A model generated the notes under the pieces. That model was not told the DNA's origin. It saw nothing but the letters and a program-made list of their open reading frames with translations, and made no database searches. Source: Agromyces bracchium (GTDB lineage: Bacteria > Actinomycetota > Actinomycetes > Actinomycetales > Microbacteriaceae). Taken from it: 64,000 nt of DNA. The position numbers were made by a program, and so were the translations under genes. Positions 51,206-59,094 of this stretch are shown one piece after another (the first letter of the stretch is position 1; each line of letters begins with the position of its first letter). The DNA is taken from assembly GCF_009709675.1 (NCBI RefSeq), contig NZ_WMLB01000041.1, positions 1 to 64,000 of the forward strand, read 5' to 3'.

Positions 51206-51712
51206 ATGATGCGCGCGTTGGTGGTGTACGAGACGATCTGGGGCAACACCGGATCCCTGGCCGAGGCGGCCGCCGAGGGGCTGCGCGGCAGCGCGGGCGT
51301 CGAACGCGTCGACGTCGTGGCCGCCACGGAGGCCCCGCCGGCGATCGATCCGGAGGTCGACCTCGTGGTCGTCGGCGGACCGACGCACGCGTTCTCGATG
51401 TCGACCGCGTCGACCCGGAACAACGCACGCCAGCAGGGCGCGACCGAGATCCCCGCCCGCGGGATCCGCGAGTGGATCGACGAACTCGCCGCGCCGACGT
51501 CGGCCGTCGCGGTCGCGACGTTCGACACGCGCACCGTCAAGCCGCGCCTGCCCGGCTCGGCCGCGAAGAAGGCGATGAAGGCGCTCGTCGCGAAGGGCTT
51601 CCGCCCGGTCGACTCCCCGAAGACCTTCGGCGTGCACGGCTACTCGGGCCCCGTCGCCGACGGCGAGCTCGAGCGGGCACGCGAGTGGGGCGCGACGCTC
51701 ACGGACGCGTAG
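51206..51712 (+). CDS. Flavodoxin-fold protein
   Basis: 168 residues. The FMN-phosphate loop YETIWGNTGSLAEAA begins at residue 8 and VVGGPTHAFSMSTASTR carries the second flavin loop, so it is a real flavodoxin domain. It probably carries electrons or has quinone-reductase activity; the partner is unknown. GGGGAG lies upstream of ATGATG, either of which could start. It is divergent from the methyltransferase. Confidence 0.88.
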   Translation: MMRALVVYETIWGNTGSLAEAAAEGLRGSAGVERVDVVAATEAPPAIDPEVDLVVVGGPTHAFSMSTASTRNNARQQGATEIPARGIREWIDELAAPTSAVAVATFDTRTVKPRLPGSAAKKAMKALVAKGFRPVDSPKTFGVHGYSGPVADGELERAREWGATLTDA

Positions 51713-51784
51713 CGGCGCGTCGCGGCATCCGCCTGCCGACCGGATGAGCCGGTCTGCCTCGGCAGTCCGCTGGCGACGGCGCGC

Positions 51785-52105
51785 TCAGCGCTCGACGTCG
51801 AGCCGGATGCGACCGCGGAACCGGTCGGGGTCGTCGTCGTCGGCGTCGGCCGCCGCGAACGCGATGCCCTTGTCGCCGTCGCCCGGAACGGGTGCGGGCA
51901 CGGGGAGCCGCGCCTGCCGGTCGACCTCGACCTGCGCCTCGTACTTGCGCGGTGCGAAGACCTCGTCGCCGATCATCATGACCGCCGACCCGCTGGGCTT
52001 GCCCGCCTTGGTCTTGTCGGACAGGTCGATCCACCCCTTGCGCACGGCGACCACGCCGAACGCGATCACCGCGCCGGCGATGATCAGGATCAGCCACCAG
52101 TCCAC
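51785..52105 (-). CDS. Small single-helix membrane protein with acidic tail
   Basis: 106 residues. The GTG at 52105 has a perfect TACAAT box exactly 6 nt upstream, so an earlier ATG is rejected. The helix WWLILIIAGAVIAFGVVAVR is at residues 3-22. The cytoplasmic part holds MMIGDEVFAPRKYEAQVEVD, which resembles the type 'GDEVFAPRKHEA' seen in small actinobacterial proteins, and a terminal FRGRIRLDVER after a DADDDDPD stretch. Function unknown. Confidence 0.8.
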   Translation of the reverse strand: MDWWLILIIAGAVIAFGVVAVRKGWIDLSDKTKAGKPSGSAVMMIGDEVFAPRKYEAQVEVDRQARLPVPAPVPGDGDKGIAFAAADADDDDPDRFRGRIRLDVER

Positions 52106-52170
52106 CCGGCGATTGTAGACGCCCTGACTCCCCCTCACGTTCAGCCCTTCCACAGCCACGCTGCGGGCAC

Positions 52171-52260
52171 TCTTCTCAGGAGTTGTTCGGCGTGCCGCCG
52201 GATTCGACGGCGTGTCCTCCTGAGAACCGGACCGATCCGGGCGCGACTCCTGAGAACGGG
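52171..52260 (+). repeat. Three-box TTCTCAGGA element, copy 3
   Basis: TTCTCAGGAG at 52173-52182, CTCCTGAGAA at 52217-52226 and CTCCTGAGAA at 52247-52256; intervals 45 and 30 nt. It lies between the small membrane protein gene (start 52105) and the lplA stop (52268). The inner arms GCCGCCG/CGGCG can pair. Confidence 0.85.
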
Positions 52261-52267
52261 ATCGGCG

Positions 52268-53317
52268 TCAGGGCACGCGCTGGAGCCAGTCCTCCGTCGC
52301 GAACTTCGAGGCGACGAGCGCCTCGGCCTCGGCGAGCTCGTCGGCGGTGACCGCCCCGGGCGTCGCGCCGTAGAGCCCCGCGAACGTCTCCTTCAGTCGC
52401 TCGATGATCTCGGCACGAGAGAGCCCGGTCTGCGACCGCAGCGGGTCGACGCGCTTCGCCGCGGACGCGATGCCCTTGTCGCTGATCTTCTCGCGGCCGA
52501 TGCGCAGCACCTCGAGCATCTTGGCGTTGTCGAGGTCGTACGCCATCGTCACGTGGTGCAGCACGCCGCCCGAACCGAGGCGCTTCTGCGCGGCGCCGCC
52601 GATCTTGCCGGCCGGGCTCGCGATGTCGTTGAGCGGCTGGTACGTCGCCTCGATGCCGAGGGAGCGCAGCCCCTGCAGGACCCAGTCGTCGAGGAACGCG
52701 TACGAATCGGCGAAGCTCATGCCCTGCACGAGCTCGGCCGGCACGTACAGCGAGTAGGTGACGACGTTGCCCTTCTCCATCATCATCGCGCCGCCGCCCG
52801 AGATGCGGCGCACGACGTCGAAGCCGTAGCGGGCCGCGCCATCCGGGTCGACCTCGTTCTTCACCGACTGGAACGAGCCGATCACGACGGCCGACTCCTC
52901 CCACTCCCAGAACCGCAGGGTCGGCTTCCGCCGCCCCTCGCCGACGCGCGTCGCGAGCACCTCGTCGAGCGCCAGGTGCACGCGCGGCGGCACGGCCGCG
53001 TCGTGCACGATCTCCCACTCGTAGTCCGACCACGTCCGCGCGTTCGTCATCGCCCGGCGGACGGCCACGGCGATCGCCTCGGCCGAGAAGCCGAGCATGA
53101 CCGCGTCGGGTCGGAGCCCCTTCGTGATCGCCGCGGCGATCTGCTTGGCATCGGATGCCGCCGGCAGCCCGTCGAGCGCCCGGTTCAGGTCGCCCAGCGC
53201 CTCGTCGGGTTCGAGGAAGAAGTCGCCCGCGACGCGCGCGTTCCGGATCGCCCCGTCGACGACGTCGAAGTCGACGACCACGAGCTTGCCGCCGGGGACC
53301 TTGTACTCACCGTGCAT
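52268..53317 (-). CDS. lplA: Lipoate-protein ligase with accessory domain at the N-terminus
   Basis: 349 residues from an ATG with TAGGCT 7 nt upstream. Residues 1-95 (VPGGKLVVVDFDVVDGAIRN, then GDFFLEPDEALGDLNRALDG) look like the accessory domain normally found at the C-terminus of LplA. The catalytic domain follows with RRISGGGAMMMEKGNVVTYS, the lipoyl-AMP pocket, and lysine in DIASPAGKIGGAAQKR. It attaches lipoate to E2 and GcvH proteins. The order is therefore reversed relative to Escherichia coli LplA. Confidence 0.9.
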   Translation of the reverse strand: MHGEYKVPGGKLVVVDFDVVDGAIRNARVAGDFFLEPDEALGDLNRALDGLPAASDAKQIAAAITKGLRPDAVMLGFSAEAIAVAVRRAMTNARTWSDYEWEIVHDAAVPPRVHLALDEVLATRVGEGRRKPTLRFWEWEESAVVIGSFQSVKNEVDPDGAARYGFDVVRRISGGGAMMMEKGNVVTYSLYVPAELVQGMSFADSYAFLDDWVLQGLRSLGIEATYQPLNDIASPAGKIGGAAQKRLGSGGVLHHVTMAYDLDNAKMLEVLRIGREKISDKGIASAAKRVDPLRSQTGLSRAEIIERLKETFAGLYGATPGAVTADELAEAEALVASKFATEDWLQRVP

Positions 53318-53407
53318 GCCCCCAAGCCTACGGATGCCGCGGCGGCGCGCACCCCGGGCGTAGGCTCGGGCTCGGAGCATCCGTTCGGCTGCGAGGGGGA
53401 CGCCGCG
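53318..53407. promoter_or_regulatory. Divergent promoter region of lplA and the histidine phosphatase
   Basis: Toward lplA, TAGGCT and TGGGGGC precede the ATG. Toward the phosphatase, TAGGCT occurs about 50 nt before the ATG with a GAGGGGGA ribosome site 10 nt before the start, so one side is leaderless and the other has a leader. Confidence 0.5.
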
Positions 53408-54070
53408 ATGACCACCCTGTACCTGGCACGACACGGCGAGACCGTGTGGCACGGCGAGCACCGCTACGCGGGCTCGTCCGACGTCGAGCTCACCGCCCAT
53501 GGGCTCGCCCAGGCCGACGAGCTCGCCGAGTGGGCGTCGCGCGCGCGCCTGTCGGCCGTCGTCTCGTCGACGCTCAGCCGCGCGCGGCTCACCGCAGAGC
53601 CCGCAGCGGATGCCGCGGAGCTCGAGCTGCGCACCGACCCGCGCCTCGTCGAGATCGACTTCGGAGCCGGCGAGGGCCTCGGGCCGGGCGAGCTCGCCGA
53701 GCGCATGCCGGCCGAGTGGGCCGCGTTCGAGCGGCATCCCGCGCGGCAGCCGCTGCCCGGTGGCGAGGCCGGCGTCGAGGGCATCGCGCGCGCGCAACCC
53801 GCGCTGCGGGAGCTCGTCGACGAGTTCGGCATCGGGCCCGGCACGGTCGGCGGTTCGGCGGCGTCGCGGCAGGGCGACCGCGTGCTCGTCGTGATGCACG
53901 GCACGCTCATGCGGCTGCTGCTGTGCGACTGGCTCGGCATCGACCCCGACCGCTACCGCGACCTGTTCCCCGAGGTCGAGAACTGCGGGCTGACGCCCGT
54001 TCGCTTCGAGCTGCTCGAGGGGCGGATGCAGCCGCGGCTGATCGGCTTCAACCTGCCGACGGCGCGCTGA
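53408..54070 (+). CDS. Histidine phosphatase family protein (phosphoglycerate mutase-like)
   Basis: 220 residues. LYLARHGETVWHGEHRYAGS carries the RHG phosphohistidine motif and VLVVMHGTLMRLLLCDWLG the second histidine; SSTLSRARLTAEP is the third pattern. It is a phosphatase or mutase of broad type; cobalamin-related CobC-like activity and sugar-phosphate activity are both possible. ATG with GAGGGGGA upstream. It is convergent with the alpha/beta hydrolase, with repeat copy 4 between. Confidence 0.9.
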   Translation: MTTLYLARHGETVWHGEHRYAGSSDVELTAHGLAQADELAEWASRARLSAVVSSTLSRARLTAEPAADAAELELRTDPRLVEIDFGAGEGLGPGELAERMPAEWAAFERHPARQPLPGGEAGVEGIARAQPALRELVDEFGIGPGTVGGSAASRQGDRVLVVMHGTLMRLLLCDWLGIDPDRYRDLFPEVENCGLTPVRFELLEGRMQPRLIGFNLPTAR

Positions 54071-54106
54071 CGCGGCATCCGTCGCCGACCTCTGCCCGCC
54101 CGGTTC

Positions 54107-54196
54107 GTTTCTCAGGACCGCGGCCGCCGTCCGATGCGCTTCTCAGGAAGAAACGCCGAACGATGCGGCGACACGCCCGCAGACTCCTGAGAAAGG
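54107..54196 (-). repeat. Three-box TTCTCAGGA element, copy 4 (inverted)
   Basis: On the plus strand TTCTCAGGA is at 54109-54117 and 54140-54148 and CTCCTGAGAAA at 54184-54194, so read on the minus strand it has the same one-plus-two arrangement with intervals 45 and 31 nt. It lies between the convergent histidine phosphatase and alpha/beta hydrolase genes. Confidence 0.85.
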
Positions 54197-54202
54197 TATC
54201 GA

Positions 54203-55051
54203 TCAGTCGACGGCGAAACGGTCGTCGAGCCACCGGATGAGGTCGCCGCGGACCTCCTCCTGGTTGGTCTCGTTGAAGACCTCGTGGCGGGCGCCCTCGT
54301 AGACGACGAGCGTGACGTCGGCGAGCCCGGCGCGCGAGGCGTAGGCGTTCGCGAGCTTCAGCGCGCTCTTCTCGCCGCCGAGGGAGTCGTCGGAGCCGAC
54401 CATGATGAGCAGCGGCAGCTCCTCGGGGAGGTTGCGGCCGGGCCGGCCGAGCAGGCGGGCGGCCTCGATGAGCCCGAAGAGCTGCTGCAGCGGCACGCCG
54501 GTCGTGTACGGGTCGGCGACGAACGCCTCGGCGACCGCCGGGTCGCGCGAGAGCCACTCGAGACCCGTCGTCCCGAGGTGCCGATGACGGCGGTTCAGGT
54601 CGCCCGAGTTCATGTGGATCGGCGTGCGATAGGCCGTGCCCGTCAGCACCACGGCATCCCAGTCGTGCGGATGCCGCTCCAGCAGGATCTGCGACATGAG
54701 CGAGCCCCACGAGTGACCGAGCAGTACGAGCGGCACCTCGTCGCCCTCGGTCTCGCGGATGACGCCGGTGAAGAGGTGCACGTCGTGGATCGCGGCGCGC
54801 AGCCCGCCCGGGCCGAGCTTGCCCATCCGGTCGAGGTCGCCGCCGTGCTGCTCGAACCCGGTCTGCCCGTGGCCGCGGTGGTCGTCGGCCCAGACCGAGT
54901 AGCCAGCGGAGTTCAGCGCCTCGACGAGGGCGCCGTAGCGCCCGATGTGCTCGCCGACGCCGTGCACGAGCTGCACGACCGCGACCGGGTCGGGCACGCG
55001 CCAGGACTCGTAGTGGATTCGCACGCCCTGCGGGTCGGTGAACGTCGGCAT
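54203..55051 (-). CDS. Alpha/beta hydrolase, monoacylglycerol-lipase-like
   Basis: 282 residues. HGVGEHIGRYGALVEALNSA is the lipase-like start, nucleophile Ser in LLGHSWGSLMSQ, Asp in MVGSDDSLGG and His in EGARHEVFNET; the fragment DDHRGHGQTGFE is typical of lysophospholipase/MGL proteins. It splits acyl esters of unknown type. The ATG has CAGGAT exactly 6 nt upstream, so it is not obligatorily linked to the ATP-grasp operon although it follows it on the same strand after 21 nt. Confidence 0.9.
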   Translation of the reverse strand: MPTFTDPQGVRIHYESWRVPDPVAVVQLVHGVGEHIGRYGALVEALNSAGYSVWADDHRGHGQTGFEQHGGDLDRMGKLGPGGLRAAIHDVHLFTGVIRETEGDEVPLVLLGHSWGSLMSQILLERHPHDWDAVVLTGTAYRTPIHMNSGDLNRRHRHLGTTGLEWLSRDPAVAEAFVADPYTTGVPLQQLFGLIEAARLLGRPGRNLPEELPLLIMVGSDDSLGGEKSALKLANAYASRAGLADVTLVVYEGARHEVFNETNQEEVRGDLIRWLDDRFAVD

Positions 55052-55072
55052 GCGCTCATCCTGTCATCCGGG

Positions 55073-55918
55073 TCAGGACTCGCGGGTCACCTCGACCGAC
55101 ACGAAGAGCTCCGACGACGACGGGCCCGCGTAGACCCCGCGGAGCGGGGCCACGTCGGTGTAGTCGCGCCCGCGACCCACGAGCACGTGCAGCTCGCCGA
55201 CCTCGGCGAGGTTGGTCGGGTCGTAGCCGCGCCAGGTTCCGGCGAACCACTCGACCCACGCGTGCGACTCGCCCGTGACGGTGACGCCGACGGGCGCCTC
55301 CCGGTCGGGATGCAGGTACCCCGACGCATACCTCGCCGGGATGCCGACCGAGCGCAGCGCGCCGACCGCGAGGTGCGCGATGTCCTGGCAGACGCCCTTG
55401 CGCTCGGACCACGCCTCTCGCGCGGTCGAGTTCACGGCGGTCACGCCCGTCACGTACTCCACCGCATCGCCGATCGCGCGCGAGATCTCGAGCGCGGTCT
55501 CGCCGACCGGCATGCCCTCCGCGGCGATCTCCGCGGCGAGCGCGGCGACCTCCGACGGCGGCTCCGTGGCATCCGTCTGCGTCGTGTACTCGGTGAAGGG
55601 CACGCTCGACGCGCGGATCTCGGCGAGCTGCTCCCACGTGGGCTCGGGCCCGCGGCCGGGCAGCGGCCGCACCTCGACGACACTCGTGGCGGTGACCGAG
55701 AGCTCGCGATGCGGGGTCAGCACCTCGAACGTCGAGACGCGCGTGCCCCAGTAGTCGAGGTAGGCGTGCTGGGTCGCACCGGGGCGGATGTCGAGGCTCG
55801 CGTGCAGCACGAACTGCTCGCCGCCGGAGTGCGGGAGCATCCGCGCCTCGTTGTACGACGCCGTGGCCTCCTGGGCGTAGGCGAACCCGGTGCGGTGGAC
55901 GATGCGGAGCCGACTCAC
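55073..55918 (-). CDS. Transglutaminase-like cysteine protease family protein
   Basis: 281 residues. RLRIVHRTGFAYAQEATASY is the N-terminal beta domain of bacterial transglutaminase-like proteins; catalytic Cys in RKGVCQDIAHLAVGALRSVG, His in TGESHAWVEWFAGTWRGYDP and the Asp just after. The GTG overlaps the alpha-E stop as GTGA. In other genomes this trio (ATP-grasp, alpha-E, transglutaminase) is predicted to make or remodel an amide-linked peptide; that is prediction, not proof. Confidence 0.92.
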   Translation of the reverse strand: MSRLRIVHRTGFAYAQEATASYNEARMLPHSGGEQFVLHASLDIRPGATQHAYLDYWGTRVSTFEVLTPHRELSVTATSVVEVRPLPGRGPEPTWEQLAEIRASSVPFTEYTTQTDATEPPSEVAALAAEIAAEGMPVGETALEISRAIGDAVEYVTGVTAVNSTAREAWSERKGVCQDIAHLAVGALRSVGIPARYASGYLHPDREAPVGVTVTGESHAWVEWFAGTWRGYDPTNLAEVGELHVLVGRGRDYTDVAPLRGVYAGPSSSELFVSVEVTRES

Positions 55919-56844
55919 GAGACCTCCCCGATCCAGACCGGCACGACGCTCGTCGGGAAGTAGCGCTGCCGTATCGCGTCACTCGCCGCCGAGACGACCT
56001 CCTGGACGCGTTCCATGTTGCCGGCCAGGTCGAACAGGATGTCGCCGATCGGCCGGTACTCGAGCTCGGAGCGGATCTGCCCGAGCAGCCGCTGCCCCTG
56101 GTCGGTCACGCCGACGCGTCCCGCACGCGGGTCGATCTCGCGGAGCGACTCCTCGGCGCGGATGACGCTCGAGATGATCGAGCGCGGGAACAGCCGGTCG
56201 AGCAGCAGGAACTCCGCCGCCGAGAGCGTCGAGGGCACGCCGCGGTAGCTGCGGAGGTACGCCTCGTACCCGCCGCAGCTGCGGAGGATCGTCGTCCAGC
56301 TCGGCCCGCTCGCCTCGGTGAGCGAGCGCGTCGAGAGCAGGCGCGCGGTCATGTCCGCACGCTCGATCGAGCGGCCGAGGTTGAAGAAGTGCCACGCCTC
56401 GTCGCGGCTCGACGCCGAGTCGACGACGCCGATCGCGAGCGCCGCCCGGTCGCGCACCCAGCGGAAGAACTCGTGGGTCTTGTCGGATGCCACGTGCCGG
56501 GGCATCCGCGCATAGGTGTGGTTCAGCGCCTCCCACAGCTCGGTCGAGACGATCTCTCGCGCGCGGCGCGCGTTCTCGCGGGCCGCGGTCACCGAGTGGG
56601 CGATGGACGCCGGGTGGTGCGGGTCGACCGCGAGGAGCGCGATGACATCCGAGGGACCGAGTGCGACGTCTTCGTTGGGCTCGCTGCCCATGACCGCGAG
56701 GAGCGCGCGGCACGCCGAGTCCTCGTCGATCCACGGATCCTCGAGGAGGAGCTGCAGGTGCACGTCGAGGATGCGCGCGGTGCCGTCGCTCCGCTCGATG
56801 TAGCGGCCGATCCAGAAGAGGCTCTCGGCGATGCGGCTCAGCAT
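55915..56844 (-). CDS. Alpha-E domain protein
   Basis: 309 residues, all-helical. MLSRIAESLFWIGRYIERSD at the start and FFNLGRSIERADMTARLLST in the middle are the two diagnostic helices of alpha-E proteins, which are always tied to circularly permuted ATP-grasp enzymes. It starts 7 nt inside the end of the ATP-grasp gene and overlaps the transglutaminase gene as GTGA. Role in the pathway unknown. Confidence 0.92.
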   Translation of the reverse strand: MLSRIAESLFWIGRYIERSDGTARILDVHLQLLLEDPWIDEDSACRALLAVMGSEPNEDVALGPSDVIALLAVDPHHPASIAHSVTAARENARRAREIVSTELWEALNHTYARMPRHVASDKTHEFFRWVRDRAALAIGVVDSASSRDEAWHFFNLGRSIERADMTARLLSTRSLTEASGPSWTTILRSCGGYEAYLRSYRGVPSTLSAAEFLLLDRLFPRSIISSVIRAEESLREIDPRAGRVGVTDQGQRLLGQIRSELEYRPIGDILFDLAGNMERVQEVVSAASDAIRQRYFPTSVVPVWIGEVS

Positions 56845-58736
56845 GGGTTCGCCTCCGTCCCCGTCGGTGGTCGAGTAGACCGCGCAGCGACCGTATCGAG
56901 ACCCTGGGGAATGGTCTCGATACGCGCGCTTCGCGTGCTACTCGACCACCGGAGCGTGGGCGCGCTTCGCGTGCGACTCGACCAACGGGTCTGCTGCTGT
57001 TGCTGTTGCTGTTGTTGCTGGCGGATCGGGGCGTCCTCGTCCTGCGGCGAGGACTCGGGCCGATGGCTGCGGTGATGCGCGGCCTGCTCGACCTCGGCGA
57101 TCGGGCTGGTCGCCGTCGCCGTGGCGTTCGCGATCCCCGTCGCGGTGGTGGGCGCGCCGGCGATGCCGGTCGCCTGGTCGGCGACGATCGTGCCGACGCG
57201 CCCGCCGGCGCCGTGGGCGGAGCCGAATCCCTCCGGTCGCGGGCTCGGCACGAGCCCCGCGATGGGGCCGGTCGTGACGGAGTCGTCGAGCACCCAGGTG
57301 TCCTTCGACCCGCCGCCCTGGCTCGAGTTCACGACGAGCTGACCTTCGGGAAGGGCCACGCGCGTGAGCCCGCCGGGGAGCACCCAGACGTCCTCGCCGT
57401 CGTTCACCGCGAAGGGGCGCAGGTCGGCATGGCGGGGGCGCATGCCATCCTCGACGAGCGTCGGGAGCGTGGAGAGCTGCACGACCGGCTGGGCGATCCA
57501 GCCGCGCGGGTCCTTCAGCAGTCGACCGCGCAGTTCCGAGAGCGTCGACTTCGAGGCATCCGGCCCGACCACCAGGCCCTTGCCGCCCGACCCGTCGACT
57601 GGCTTCACGACGAGCTCGTCGAGTCGGTCGAGCACTTCGGCGAGCGCCTCGGGCTCCTCGAGCCGCCAGGTGTCGACGTTCGGCAGGATCGGCTCTTCGT
57701 CGAGGTAGTACCTGATCAGGTCGGGCACGTAGGTGTAGACGAGCTTGTCGTCGGCGACGCCGTTGCCGACCGCGTTCGCGATCGTGACGTGGCCGAGGCG
57801 GGCAGCGAGCATGAGCCCGGGGGCGCCGAGCACCGAGTCGGGGCGGAACTGCTGCGGGTCGAGGAACTCGTCGTCGACGCGGCGGTAGATGACGTCGACG
57901 CGCGTCGGGCCGGCGGTCGTGCGCATCCAGACGCGGCCGCCCGAGCAGAACAGGTCGCGGCCCTCGACGAGCTCGACGCCCATGAGCCGGGCGAGGAGCG
58001 TGTGCTCGTAGTAGGCCGAGTTGTAGACGCCGGGTGTGAGCACGACGACCGTCGGGTCGTCGACGCCCTCGGGCGCGCTCGCGCGGAGCGCCTGGAGGAG
58101 GCGGTTCGGGTAGTCGCCGACCGGGCGGACCCGCATCGAGGTGAACAGCTCGGGCAGGGTCTGCGCCATGACGCGCCGGTTCGAGATGACGTAGCTCACG
58201 CCGCTCGGCACGCGGACGTTGTCCTCGAGGACCCGCCAGTCGCCGAGCTCGTCGCGGATGACGTCGATGCCGGCGACGTGGATGCGCACGCCGTTCGCGC
58301 TCTCGATCCCGGCGGCCTGCCGGTGGTAGTGCGTCGACGAGCTGATCAGCGCGGCGGGGATCACGCCGTCGCGGACGACGTCCTGCCGGCCGTAGACGTC
58401 GCCGAGGAAACGCTCGAGCGCTCGCACGCGCTGGGCGACGCCCGCCTCGACGACGTTCCACTCGCCCGCGCCGATCACGCGCGGGACCGCGTCGAGCGGG
58501 AAGGGCCGCTCCTCCCCCGCGAAGTCGAACGTGACGCCCTGCGCGAGGTAACTGCTCGCGAGCGCATCGGTGCGGCCGCGCAGCTCGTCCTGCGTCATGC
58601 GGGCGAGCGCCGGGTAGAGCTCGCGGTACGGCTCGCGCACGGTCACGGCGTCGGACGGGAACATCTCGTCCCACGGTCGGGCGCGATTCCGCTTGCGCGA
58701 CCGCGTCGCCGCGTACCCGTCGAAGAGGCTTCCCAT
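56838..58736 (-). CDS. Circularly permuted ATP-grasp protein with low-complexity polyQ tail
   Basis: 632 residues from the ATG at 58736. Residues 1-510 are the circularly permuted ATP-grasp/DUF404-DUF407 unit: LFDGYAATRSRKRNRARPWD, FAGEERPFPLDAVPRVI, RVLEDNVRVPSGVSYVISNR, LTPGVYNSAYYEHTLLARLM, then VVKPVDGSGGKGLVVGPDAS and VNDGEDVWVLPGGLTRVALP. The family is thought to ligate amines to carboxylates with ATP. The 120-residue tail is low-complexity (Thr/Ala, then His/Ser), has ten Gln in a row at 573-582, and ends in a segment encoded by REP-like DNA. Confidence 0.92.
   Translation of the reverse strand: MGSLFDGYAATRSRKRNRARPWDEMFPSDAVTVREPYRELYPALARMTQDELRGRTDALASSYLAQGVTFDFAGEERPFPLDAVPRVIGAGEWNVVEAGVAQRVRALERFLGDVYGRQDVVRDGVIPAALISSSTHYHRQAAGIESANGVRIHVAGIDVIRDELGDWRVLEDNVRVPSGVSYVISNRRVMAQTLPELFTSMRVRPVGDYPNRLLQALRASAPEGVDDPTVVVLTPGVYNSAYYEHTLLARLMGVELVEGRDLFCSGGRVWMRTTAGPTRVDVIYRRVDDEFLDPQQFRPDSVLGAPGLMLAARLGHVTIANAVGNGVADDKLVYTYVPDLIRYYLDEEPILPNVDTWRLEEPEALAEVLDRLDELVVKPVDGSGGKGLVVGPDASKSTLSELRGRLLKDPRGWIAQPVVQLSTLPTLVEDGMRPRHADLRPFAVNDGEDVWVLPGGLTRVALPEGQLVVNSSQGGGSKDTWVLDDSVTTGPIAGLVPSPRPEGFGSAHGAGGRVGTIVADQATGIAGAPTTATGIANATATATSPIAEVEQAAHHRSHRPESSPQDEDAPIRQQQQQQQQQQTRWSSRTRSAPTLRWSSSTRSARIETIPQGLDTVAARSTRPPTGTEANPC
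56892..56988. repeat. REP-like palindrome plus tandem repeat within a coding tail
   Basis: CGTATCGAGACC (56892-56903) and GGTCTCGATACG (56913-56924) are a perfect 12-bp inverted repeat. Next to it, two 28-bp direct copies (56925-56952 and 56961-56988) differ at two positions. Sequences of the type TCGATACGC...GCGTGCTACTCGACCACC are, from memory, common extragenic palindromes in Microbacteriaceae; here they form the 3' end of a gene. Confidence 0.75.
56991..57020 (-). repeat. CAG/CAA trinucleotide tract coding for ten glutamines
   Basis: On the plus strand CTG and TTG codon-sized units fill 30 nt without a break; on the coding strand they read CAG/CAA, ten Gln codons. It is the only such tract seen in the window and could slip in length in steps of 3 without loss of frame. 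Confidence 0.85.
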
Positions 58737-58830
58737 GTGCCTACGGTTCCAGTCGGGTGTTTCAGGCCGGTTACCGACACGCGTCGGGCGGGAATCGACC
58801 TCGCGGCGTCCGCCGGGGTCGGATGGGAAT

Positions 58831-58883
58831 GTCGTCAGCAATGGCGGGTGCCAGGGGCCCAAGCACTCGCCAGTGCTGACGAC
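58831..58883. promoter_or_regulatory. Long inverted repeat upstream of the ATP-grasp operon
   Basis: GTCGTCAGCAATGGCG (58831-58846) and CGCCAGTGCTGACGAC (58868-58883) pair in 15 of 16 positions around a 21-nt loop. It lies about 95 nt before the ATP-grasp start. It could be a leader RNA hairpin, or a protein-binding site; the sequence cannot say which. Confidence 0.6.
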
Positions 58884-59064
58884 AACCGCCGCGCCCGATC
58901 CACGTTCCCGGTCGGTCCCAGCCTGCGCCGGGGCCGCGTGGGATCGGGGCGGCGAAGGATCGAACATTGCGGAGGTGGGAGAAAGGTGGTCCGGTTCTTC
59001 TTTTCCCCCTGAAGGTGTCGAGCGGAGGCGTCTCCGCGGTCGGGCAGTCTGCGCGAAGGAATCA

Positions 59065-59094
59065 TTAGGCACGCTAATTTGTTATGCTAACGAT
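59065..59094 (+). promoter_or_regulatory. marR promoter with likely autoregulatory boxes
   Basis: TATGCT at 59083-59088 lies exactly 6 nt before the GTG. TTAG-GCACG-CTAA (59065-59077) is a small palindrome and GCTAA occurs twice (59073-59077, 59086-59090), 13 bp apart, the second one within the -10. This AT-rich island in very GC-rich DNA is where a MarR repressor would bind its own promoter (inference). Confidence 0.55.

Larger units (their letters stand above)
58737..59094. other. Divergent intergenic stretch of 358 bp without a gene
   Basis: It separates the ATP-grasp and marR starts. No frame looks like protein. It holds the long inverted repeat at 58831-58883 and, on the marR side, AT-rich operator-like DNA (59060-59094). 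Confidence 0.7.
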
